Source: Lachnospiraceae bacterium
Lineage (GTDB): Bacteria; Bacillota; Clostridia; Lachnospirales; Lachnospiraceae
Reading direction: 5' to 3'
Length of the DNA: 5,582 nucleotides
NCBI GenBank assembly: GCA_900764225.1
Contig: CAAFNG010000034.1
Span: 1-5,582 of the forward strand
The notes below the pieces were generated by a model. The model was not told where the DNA came from. It did not search any database and was given only the letters and a program-made list of their open reading frames with translations. Within the stretch, counting starts at the first letter, position 1. The number at the start of each line of letters is the position of its first letter. The position numbers and the translations under genes were made by a program. This document shows, in pieces, positions 1-4,875 of this stretch.

Positions 1-29
1 CGGCAGCGTCAGATGTGTATAAGAGACAG
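1..29 (+). other. Residual Nextera sequencing adapter (artefact)
   Basis: The first 29 bases match the 3' part of the Illumina Nextera read-1 transposase adapter, including the 19-base mosaic end AGATGTGTATAAGAGACAG at 11-29. This is library sequence left on the contig, not phage DNA, so biology begins at about base 30. In the frame of the gene that follows, the adapter creates an in-frame TAA at 20-22. An automatic gene caller would therefore see a false stop and a falsely short ORF here. The mosaic end also resembles the Tn5 end, but a real Tn5 insertion would not carry the synthetic bases at 1-10. Confidence 0.97.
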
Positions 30-31
30 TT

Positions 32-175
32 GGAGATGTGCTGCTTCTGAAAGAGTGGGACAACATCAAATATACTGGAAGAGAAGTCGGAGCAATGGTT
101 AGATATATTTTGGATGATAAGTTCATAGGGTTGGCAGAAGGGTATGTTGCCCTGGGACTGCAGATCCTGACGTAA
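32..175 (+). CDS. DUF3850 domain protein, 5'-truncated
   Basis: An open frame runs from the adapter junction to TAA at 173-175, giving 47 residues. It begins GDVLLLKEWDNIKYTGREV and ends with a YVALGLQIL strand. The 'GD-L-L-EWD-----TGRE' core followed by a strand, a short loop and 'GYV-L' is the pattern of the C-terminal part of DUF3850, a small ASCH/PUA-like fold common in phages of Firmicutes. The fold class is linked to RNA binding, but the role in phages is not established. The usual N-terminal part (an H-LKI-P-YF type start) is missing because the contig is cut here; the adapter supplies the sequence upstream. It probably ends an upstream early or replication gene block. Confidence 0.8.
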   Translation, partial: GDVLLLKEWDNIKYTGREVGAMVRYILDDKFIGLAEGYVALGLQILT

Positions 176-265
176 AAGAAGAGGCCGCCTCCCTGACGAA
201 AGACGACCACACACGATAACGGAATTATAACCCGGAAAGATGGAAAAAGTCAAGGAGGTGGCAGC

Positions 266-982
266 ATGGCTGTAGAAGAAATTGTAAAGGAGAATACGCC
301 AAAGGCTGAGGGTGAAGCACAGGGAGTGAAATACATTTCCCTGACTGAAGAAGAATTGGAAAGACTCATAAAGGCCGCAGGCCGGGAGGGAGCCAAGAAA
401 GGAGTAGAAGCCTACGAGAGAAGAAAAGAGAAAGACAAAGAGGAACTGGCAGATAAAGTAAAGAACAGCGCCAAAACGATCATCATTCATTACCGGCAGC
501 TAAAGAAAATGAAGAATACATCGGTAACAGGGACAGACACGGTGACAGATCCTACACTGAAAGAAATCCTGGACGGAATCCTGGAGCAGGTAAGGAAAGA
601 GGAATTTAATCTTACCAGCACGAATAAGAACCGGATAGTGACCGGAATGCTTCTGAACCATGTAGATGTACAGCTGGAAAATTACAAGAAGGAATGCAGA
701 AAGTCAAAGATCCAGGATATTCAGCGGAGATACCGGGTAGTGGAAAGGATGTTCCTGCAGGCGGAGCCGGTGCGGGCAGAAGATGTGGCCGAAGAGGAGC
801 AGATTGATAAGAGTACAGTGTACCGCACGTTAGAAAAGGCATACGATGATCTGGCAGTTTTATTCTTTGGGATAGAAGGAGTAAAAACTATAGAGGTGAA
901 CCGGAAACCAAAGAAATCCGGTAAGAAGACTATGCGAAATGCAGATACGAGAAATCTCGCAAATGCGAAAAAGGCGCACTAG
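266..982 (+). CDS. Putative late transcriptional activator, ArpU/RinA-like HTH protein
   Basis: The 238-residue product starts at ATG 266 behind an excellent AAGGAGGTG site at 252-260. Residues 27-70 are highly charged and probably helical or coiled coil. Residues 128-165 form a second helical region with a run of basic residues. Residues 167-205 look like a helix-turn-helix: 'AEDVAEEEQIDKSTVYRTLE' is followed by 'LAVLFFGIEG'. The TVYR recognition-helix look and the hydrophobic FFGIEG tail are typical of the sigma-region-4-like C-termini of ArpU/RinA phage activators, which control late genes and usually lie just upstream of the terminase block, as here. Residues 211-238 are a Lys/Arg-rich tail. 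The N-terminal part is unlike anything I can name. The assignment rests on the C-terminus and gene position; it could be another HTH regulator. Confidence 0.6.
   Translation: MAVEEIVKENTPKAEGEAQGVKYISLTEEELERLIKAAGREGAKKGVEAYERRKEKDKEELADKVKNSAKTIIIHYRQLKKMKNTSVTGTDTVTDPTLKEILDGILEQVRKEEFNLTSTNKNRIVTGMLLNHVDVQLENYKKECRKSKIQDIQRRYRVVERMFLQAEPVRAEDVAEEEQIDKSTVYRTLEKAYDDLAVLFFGIEGVKTIEVNRKPKKSGKKTMRNADTRNLANAKKAH
932..970 (+). repeat. Cluster of overlapping short palindromes at the 3' end of the regulator gene
   Basis: Two perfect inverted repeats nearly abut: CGAGA-AA-TCTCG at 948-959 and TCGCA-AA-TGCGA at 957-968. The octamer ATGCGAAA occurs at 932-939 and again at 963-970, 31 bases apart. 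All of this lies inside the last 17 codons of the putative regulator gene. The density of symmetric AAA-centred 5-bp half-sites could be a binding site or a mRNA structure, but it could also be chance in A-rich coding DNA. Confidence 0.35.
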
Positions 983-1072
983 ACAAGCGAAGGGCAAAGT
1001 GGTATTCTGATAAAAGCCCGATAAGCTATGTGTCACCCCTAAAAAAGGCATTGTTTTTCTTCTGTGAAGGCA

Positions 1073-1101
1073 GAGTGGGTAGGCAGAAATGCCGCCCGCT
1101 C
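1073..1101 (+). other. Strong GAAA-capped hairpin in the intergenic region
   Basis: Bases 1073-1085 pair with 1090-1101 around a GAAA tetraloop at 1086-1089. The stem has 12 pairs, two of them G-U, and a single bulged A at 1081. It lies in the 241-base gap (983-1223) between the regulator and the DUF488 gene, where I see no credible ORF. No T-tract follows on either strand, so it is not a standard intrinsic terminator. It may be a processing or stability element at the 3' end of the upstream mRNA, or a protein-binding RNA element. The structure is read directly; the role is unknown. Confidence 0.5.
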
Positions 1102-1146
1102 AAAACTCCAGAATTATGAAAAATCGGTTAAAAAAGGGTAATAAAG

Positions 1147-1175
1147 TGTACTTAGATCAGCTCGCATAGTATAAT
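1147..1175 (+). promoter_or_regulatory. Possible promoter for the DUF488 gene
   Basis: A perfect TATAAT lies at 1170-1175, about 50 bases before the start codon at 1224, in an A/T-rich tract. The best -35 candidate at 17-base spacing is TGTACT at 1147-1152, which matches TTGACA at only three of six bases. A weak -35 would fit activator-dependent transcription, possibly by the protein encoded just upstream, but that is inference. Confidence 0.4.
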
Positions 1176-1223
1176 TAAATTGTAGATAATACGCATTAGC
1201 GAGAATAAAGGAGTGACAAAGCT

Positions 1224-1763
1224 ATGGCAATTTGGACAAGCAGATACAGCAATAAAGAGCTGGTAGAGAACAAAGACAAGTATTATTGTGTCGGACTCAG
1301 TTTGGGAACGCCGAAATTTCCACTGGGGTATACCGTAGAACAGCAGTGCTATTCGCTGGCACCGAAAGGGTATATGCTGAGAATGGAATTGGAGAAGTTC
1401 ACTGAGGAGTATTACCGTAAGCTGGAAGGCATCGGAAATGACAAAATCATCGACATGGTAATGAGATTCGAGAAGACGGCCGCAGATGAAGGTAAGGACC
1501 TGGTTCTCTTGTGCTACGAGGACGTAAGAATCCCGGAAGACTGGTGCCACAGAACGGTGTTTGCTCAGTGGTACTGCGAAATGACAGGAGAAATTATTGA
1601 AGAGCTGCCAGACCCGAATCCACCAAAAGTAAAGAAACCGCCTGTACAGAAGCAGGCAAAGAAAGAAGAAAGCAAGCGCACAGCCGCTCAGAAGGAAGCC
1701 AAGATGGAAACGGAAGGCTATGAACAGATGAGTTTGTTTGGTATGGCTGGTGCGATGATATAA
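1224..1763 (+). CDS. DUF488 family protein with C-terminal clamp-binding-like motif
   Basis: The 179-residue product starts at ATG 1224 behind AAAGGAG at 1207-1213. The N-terminus MAIWTSRYSNKEL, the 'KFPLGY' and 'SLAPKGYM' segments (residues 31-36 and 44-51), and above all 'DLVLLCYEDV' (92-101) followed by 'WCHR' (107-110) match the DUF488 pattern, in which a conserved Cys-Tyr-Glu and a Cys-His-Arg lie close together. The catalytic or binding role of the family is unknown to me; C97, E99, C108 and H109 are the likely functional residues. Residues 130-165 are a Pro/Lys/Glu-rich, probably disordered linker. The tail then carries QMSLF at 168-172, close to the bacterial beta-clamp-binding consensus QL(S/D)LF. 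This suggests a soluble protein tethered to replication or repair sites. The stop codon lies inside the -10 element of a downstream promoter. Confidence 0.75.
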   Translation: MAIWTSRYSNKELVENKDKYYCVGLSLGTPKFPLGYTVEQQCYSLAPKGYMLRMELEKFTEEYYRKLEGIGNDKIIDMVMRFEKTAADEGKDLVLLCYEDVRIPEDWCHRTVFAQWYCEMTGEIIEELPDPNPPKVKKPPVQKQAKKEESKRTAAQKEAKMETEGYEQMSLFGMAGAMI

Positions 1764-1764
1764 T
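1756..1764 (+). promoter_or_regulatory. Extended -10 promoter for a candidate small RNA
   Basis: TGATATAAT at 1756-1764 is a perfect extended -10 (TGnTATAAT). A loose -35, TTGTTT at 1734-1739, sits 19 bases upstream, but extended -10 promoters need little -35. It overlaps the stop codon of the DUF488 gene at 1761-1763. Transcription would begin near 1771, at the start of a stretch with no well-supported gene. Confidence 0.55.
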
Positions 1765-1770
1765 ATCCGG

Positions 1771-1979
1771 AACTGGTGAAAGAATCACATTTCTCTTCCA
1801 GAGGAAAGTTCCTGTTCATTGCAGGGTTCCGGTCCAAAAACAACGCCATCGTATCCGGAGGCAGGAACGGTGACTTAATTGTTTTCGTGAATGTACCGGG
1901 TGCTGTCACGTTAATCTCAACCGGTGGCCTATGTCTGCAGGTAAAGGCAGGGCGTATCTGAAAAGGTACGCCATTTTTT
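1771..1979 (+). ncRNA. Candidate structured small RNA, about 209 nt
   Basis: This is most of a 313-base gap (1764-2076) without a convincing protein gene. It runs from the predicted start of an extended -10 promoter to a strong intrinsic terminator. Several stems can be read in order. GTTCCTG (1808-1814) pairs perfectly with CAGGAAC (1862-1868) and encloses TCCGG/CCGGA (1828-1832 with 1855-1859). GTGAC (1870-1874) pairs with GTCAC (1905-1909). CTGC (1935-1938) pairs with GCAG (1947-1950). The terminator stem starts at 1951. A 61-codon frame opens at GTG 1776 but has no ribosome binding site and ends inside the terminator hairpin. I recognise no known RNA family. It could be a trans-acting sRNA, a leader RNA, or a leaderless small gene. 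Confidence 0.45.
1951..1979 (+). terminator. Intrinsic terminator 1
   Basis: GGCGTATC (1951-1958) pairs with GGTACGCC (1965-1972) over eight pairs, one of them G-U, around the loop TGAAAA. It is followed by A and six T's (1974-1979). This is a textbook Rho-independent terminator on the plus strand and would end the candidate small RNA and read-through from the DUF488 gene. Confidence 0.85.
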
Positions 1980-1988
1980 GTGCAATAT

Positions 1989-2043
1989 GCCAGAACAGTC
2001 TCTAAAAATCCCGGCGTGGTATCAGAGATTGTCCTGGCTTTTT
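1989..2043 (+). terminator. Intrinsic terminator 2, long-stem
   Basis: GCCAGAACAGTCTCT (1989-2003) pairs with AGAGATTGTCCTGGC (2024-2038), giving 14 of 15 pairs with one A-C mismatch and one G-U pair. The loop is 20 bases and five T's follow (2039-2043). It lies only ten bases after terminator 1 and 18 bases before the ribosome binding site of the next gene. Its unusually long stem and loop leave room for a regulated (attenuator) role, but the simplest reading is a second terminator that insulates the next gene. Confidence 0.8.
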
Positions 2044-2076
2044 GTATAAAGTGAACAAAAAAGGAGGGGAATTAGG

Positions 2077-2289
2077 ATGGAGAGAGGCGTTGTATCAGCT
2101 ACCTGCATAGCACAACACATTGAGACATTCAGAAAACAGGCTGCGGGTGATGCAAAAGCGGATTTCGGAGAGCCATGCCAGAACTGCCCGATGAATAAGG
2201 AGTGCAATTTTGACTGGCTCTCGAACATGGCACCGCTGTTGAAAGATTCAATGGTGAAGATCAGAATGGTTCTTCCGGTGCAGTGTTGA
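2077..2289 (+). CDS. Small Cys-rich hypothetical phage protein
   Basis: The 70-residue product starts at ATG 2077 behind AAGGAGGGG at 2061-2069. I do not recognise a named family. Cys34, Cys37 and Cys43 form a C-x2-C-x5-C cluster (PCQNCPMNKEC), with further Cys at 10 and 70 and a His at 14, so a small metal site (zinc or iron-sulphur) is possible. No signal peptide or membrane segment is seen. The gene stands alone after two tandem terminators, so it needs its own promoter (TATAAA at 2045-2050 is the nearest AT-rich hexamer, without a good -35) or read-through. Its last 29 bases overlap the end of a convergent minus-strand gene. Confidence 0.65.
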   Translation: MERGVVSATCIAQHIETFRKQAAGDAKADFGEPCQNCPMNKECNFDWLSNMAPLLKDSMVKIRMVLPVQC

Positions 2290-2485
2290 ATACAGGACAA
2301 GATCCACGCACATCTCGGCGAGGATAAGGGCAATCATCCGAACAGTCACAGGAATAGCCCAATATCTTATAGCCAGGAGCTGCAGCACCGAGCATAGAAA
2401 ACTCGGCGTAATCAACACGAACACCATGCCGTTCTTCCAGGTAAGGGCAGTAATCATGGTGTATGAGAGAAAACCGTCTCGACAA
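2261..2485 (-). CDS. Small Cys-rich hypothetical protein, TTG start, convergent
   Basis: On the minus strand a 74-codon frame starts with TTG (2485-2483) exactly six bases after GGAGGTGA (2499-2492), a nearly perfect Shine-Dalgarno site, and ends at TGA 2261. The product has five Cys (13, 46, 48, 52, 63) in ordered segments: 'DYCPYLEE', 'VDYAEFSMLG', 'YSCDCSDDCPY', and 'GSCPVFNTAPEEPF'. This looks like a genuine small metal-binding-type protein: the cysteine spacing, the acidic linkers and the 'CPVFNTAPEEP' end resemble short uncharacterised clostridial phage proteins I have seen, though I cannot name a family. It fills the 291-base gap (2290-2580) on the plus strand, is the only minus-strand gene in the window, and may be an independently expressed accessory gene. 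ATG-only gene calling would miss this start. Confidence 0.7.
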   Translation of the reverse strand: MSRRFSLIHHDYCPYLEERHGVRVDYAEFSMLGAAAPGYKILGYSCDCSDDCPYPRRDVRGSCPVFNTAPEEPF

Positions 2486-2491
2486 TATAAT

Positions 2492-2499
2492 TCACCTCC
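2492..2499 (-). promoter_or_regulatory. Ribosome binding site that fixes the TTG start
   Basis: GGAGGTGA on the minus strand, with a six-base spacer to TTG at 2485-2483. This near-consensus site is the main reason for choosing the TTG start and for accepting the minus-strand gene as real. Confidence 0.75.
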
Positions 2500-2506
2500 G
2501 GTTTAT

Positions 2507-2547
2507 TACTCGGCTCGTATGAGCCTGTAAAGACAGTATAGTACAGT
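2507..2547. promoter_or_regulatory. Candidate shared operator/promoter between divergent genes
   Basis: The 95-base space (2486-2580) between the minus-strand gene and the plus-strand methylase gene holds GGCTC-GTAT-GAGCC (2512-2525), a perfect 5-bp inverted repeat flanked by TAC/GTA. It also has ACAGT repeated at 2533-2537 and 2543-2547 in ten-base phase, and CTGTA/TACAG (2525-2529 with 2542-2546). Overlapping -10-like hexamers occur on both strands: TATACT on minus (2540-2535) and TATAGT on plus (2537-2542). Neither has a good -35. This arrangement suits coordinated control of the two divergent genes, but no regulator is known. Confidence 0.35.
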
Positions 2548-2580
2548 TTTAGAAAAACGGAAAGAAAGGAGAAGAAAGCA

Positions 2581-3999
2581 ATGGCGTTTTTTATGGACCC
2601 AGGGGCAATGTTCTTGGGATGTTTAGGACCATCGGAGCAGAAGTTTCTGGTCACTCTGATAGAAACGGCAGCAAAGTCCGGGTACACAAGATTTGTTGAG
2701 CCATGCGCCGGCACCTTCGCAATGGCAAATCTGGCAGTGCAGAACGGCTTTAAGCCAGAGCAGATTGAGACCAGCGATGTCAACATGATGTCAACGGTCC
2801 TTGGGTATGCGATAACAGGGCAGTCATTGGAACCACTGGAAATCCATGCACAAGGATTCAGCGATGAGGAGCTTCTTGATCCTGCGACAGCGTTGTATGC
2901 ACAGCTGTATCTCAGAACATCAAAGAACGCAGGGAATGATTATTTCTACCAGATACTCACGGACCTACGGCTTAGGAGAGAAGAACACATAGAGAGCATC
3001 AACCGGCAGATAGAAGTCATTAGGAATCTGCTTGGTGGAATGAGCTATAGGCCACTGGATATGTGGGAACATCTGAAAGAGGTGTTGGACGATCCGCACG
3101 CTTTGGTGATCGCAAATCCACCGACCTATTTCTCAGGTTACGAGAAGTTCTATGACACACAGGGTAAGATGACCTGGAAGGAACCGCCGTATGAGCTGTT
3201 TGATCCGGAGACCGGACACCAGCAGTTCTATGATCTCTGTATGAACGCAAAAGCATTGGTCATTTGCTACCAGGAGAAAAGAGTAGGAGAGGCAGTTGGC
3301 TATACGATATATGCCCGATCTGGCACAAGGGCAGACCTGAACGCCTACATAACCACGAACCGGGAGGAAGAGGCAACAGCTCTGGCAAATGGCAAGAAGA
3401 TTAAACGGCCGGCAGAGAGTAAGCTACAGCCGCTAGACTGCAGCATGCTTCCAAGGGACTACGAGATCAAGGAAGACAGCAAAGTGCAGGTTATTCCGGC
3501 CAAGGCGGCAGAGGCTCAGTATTACAGAGAGTTGTGGACACATAATTTCGTTGGTTCATCGGCCACATTCAACAGGGCATTGCTGATTGATGGGTATGTA
3601 GCTGGCGTGTTTGGCATCTCGAAGATGGCATCTGACAGCGTATTTGTATGGTATGTGATGAAAGTGCCGCACAAGATATACCGCCTCGGCAGACTGTGCT
3701 ATATGCTGGCACAGAACAGAGAGTTTGTGGATACGCTCCTGGACAATATCGAGCAGGAGAAAGTCACGAAGATGCGGACTGCAATGCTTACCAGGTATCC
3801 GGAAAACAAGGAAGTCAGGGGCATCATGAAACTGGTAAACAGGGTGGAAGACAAGAAGAATGGATACAAGCTCACATATGAGGCAGAACTGGTTGAAGGC
3901 AGGAGTGAGCAGCAGACACTTCAAGAATGGCTAAGGAGGGAGAATGAATGGCAGAAGAACAGGGCAAAGGCATCCAGCAAATCGAAGGGTGCGAAGTAA
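2581..3999 (+). CDS. Adenine-methyltransferase-like protein fused to a Mom/GNAT-like domain
   Basis: The 472-residue product starts at ATG 2581 behind AAAGGAG at 2565-2571. The N-terminal half has the Rossmann methyltransferase signs: motif I as FVEPCAGTFAMA (38-49), an acidic residue after strand 2 (D66), and motif IV as ANPPTYF (178-184), the N6-adenine type of (D/N)PP(Y/F) with T inserted before Y. Residues 300-450 look like a separate domain. A beta-hairpin 'ALLIDGYVAGVFGI' (333-346) resembles GNAT folds, and 'TAMLTRYPENKEVRGIMKLV' (400-419) with 'GYKLTYEAEL' and a terminal 'EWL' resembles phage Mu Mom-like proteins. Known family behaviour: Mom hypermodifies adenine to block host restriction. 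Inference: this is an antirestriction DNA-modification enzyme. The C-terminus is Lys/Ser-rich, and the last 52 bases overlap the ParB gene. Confidence 0.7.
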   Translation: MAFFMDPGAMFLGCLGPSEQKFLVTLIETAAKSGYTRFVEPCAGTFAMANLAVQNGFKPEQIETSDVNMMSTVLGYAITGQSLEPLEIHAQGFSDEELLDPATALYAQLYLRTSKNAGNDYFYQILTDLRLRREEHIESINRQIEVIRNLLGGMSYRPLDMWEHLKEVLDDPHALVIANPPTYFSGYEKFYDTQGKMTWKEPPYELFDPETGHQQFYDLCMNAKALVICYQEKRVGEAVGYTIYARSGTRADLNAYITTNREEEATALANGKKIKRPAESKLQPLDCSMLPRDYEIKEDSKVQVIPAKAAEAQYYRELWTHNFVGSSATFNRALLIDGYVAGVFGISKMASDSVFVWYVMKVPHKIYRLGRLCYMLAQNREFVDTLLDNIEQEKVTKMRTAMLTRYPENKEVRGIMKLVNRVEDKKNGYKLTYEAELVEGRSEQQTLQEWLRRENEWQKNRAKASSKSKGAK

Positions 4000-4868
4000 T
4001 CTACGATATGGGTTCGGGTTTGGTGATCGCCAAAGTTCCGCTGGATAAAGTCAAGGAACAGGACATCAATGCCAGAATCATGAAGAATGAGATGCAGGAC
4101 CAGCTGACCGCCAACATCAAGAAACGAGGACAGTTGGAGAGCCTGCCTCTTTTCGTTTTAGTAGACGGAAAGCTGGAAATCATCAGCGGCCACCACAGAG
4201 TAAAGAGCGCAAGAGCTGCAGAGATGAAGGAGATCATCGCTATTGTTGATGTGTCCGGACTCTCACGTAGCAAGATAGCGGCGAAGCAGCTGGCCCACAA
4301 TGCAATTTCCGGTTTCGATGATGATAGCACATTGAGAGAAATCGTGAAGATGATTGATGATGTGGACGATATGATTGAGTCATTCGTTGGAAAAGAAATC
4401 ATGGAAGAACCGTTGGAACAGTATGACAAGATGCTGAGTCCTGCGGTTCAGTTTGATTTTAAGAATGTCACTTTCACATTCCTGCCGCATCAGGTGAATG
4501 ATATGGACATACTGGTGAAGGATCTGGAATCTAAAGCTCCGGAAATCGTTGGAGTTGCTTCATACGAGCAGTGTAAGGCATTTGTGGAGACATTAAGCAA
4601 ATACCAGAAGTTTACGGACATCAGAAACGTAGGAGCAGCTATCCATTCAATGATCGAGAATGCCAACGAGAAAATGGATGCAGTTGGGTTTGATGCAGAA
4701 GAGGAATGGACATATCTGGCGAAGGTGTTTGGTAGCAATGCGATTCCTGCGGATGCCGCCGAAGTAATCAAACAGGCCATCAAGAAGGCTGAGAAAGAGG
4801 GAACCATCACCAGCAAGAACCGGTGGCAACTGATTGAATACCTTTGCGCTGACTATCTAGGTAAATAG
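3948..4868 (+). CDS. ParB N-terminal domain protein
   Basis: The 306-residue product starts at ATG 3948 behind AAGGAGGG (3933-3940), which lies inside the upstream coding region. Residues 28-135 form a ParB/sulfiredoxin-type domain: 'VPLDKVK' (30-36), a helix 'LTANIKKRGQ', the strand pair 'LPLFVLVDGKLEIISG' and the signature GHHR (81-84) followed by 'VKSARAAEM'. In chromosomal ParB this region binds CTP and DNA; in phage versions it has been tied to nuclease, ATPase or DNA-modification roles. No ParA gene and no typical ParB HTH domain are visible, so plasmid partition is unlikely. Residues 160-306 are a mixed region I cannot assign. The position between a DNA-modification enzyme and terminase suggests a role in modification or packaging. 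The 52-base overlap suggests translational coupling. Confidence 0.85.
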   Translation: MAEEQGKGIQQIEGCEVIYDMGSGLVIAKVPLDKVKEQDINARIMKNEMQDQLTANIKKRGQLESLPLFVLVDGKLEIISGHHRVKSARAAEMKEIIAIVDVSGLSRSKIAAKQLAHNAISGFDDDSTLREIVKMIDDVDDMIESFVGKEIMEEPLEQYDKMLSPAVQFDFKNVTFTFLPHQVNDMDILVKDLESKAPEIVGVASYEQCKAFVETLSKYQKFTDIRNVGAAIHSMIENANEKMDAVGFDAEEEWTYLAKVFGSNAIPADAAEVIKQAIKKAEKEGTITSKNRWQLIEYLCADYLGK

Positions 4869-4875
4869 ATAAGGC

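Noticed and set aside
11..29. Tn5 mosaic end as evidence of a real transposon
   Set aside because: The preceding ten bases are the synthetic Nextera adapter, so it is library sequence.
176..265. GAGGCCGCCTC palindrome at 181-191 as a terminator of the DUF3850 gene
   Set aside because: The arms leave only one central base, so no hairpin loop can form as written, and no T-tract follows.
240..275. Eleven-codon leader frame (ATG at 240) overlapping the regulator start
   Set aside because: Only a poor upstream purine stretch; its bases are mostly the ribosome site of the regulator gene, and there are no regulatory codon runs.
992..1019. GGGC...GCCC as a terminator after the regulator gene
   Set aside because: Only four pairs, a 20-base loop and no T-tract.
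1718..1909. 63-codon minus-strand frame across the same gap
   Set aside because: GTG start without a ribosome site; it runs antisense into the DUF488 gene and has no protein-like pattern.
1776..1961. 61-codon plus-strand frame with GTG start in the gap after the DUF488 gene
   Set aside because: No ribosome binding site, no recognisable protein pattern, and the stop lies inside the terminator stem. A leaderless gene cannot be fully excluded, but a structured RNA explains the promoter, stems and terminator better.
2454..2786. 110-codon minus-strand frame at the methylase gene start
   Set aside because: Antisense shadow of the methylase coding region, with no ribosome site or protein-like features; it also conflicts with the ribosome site of the TTG-start gene.
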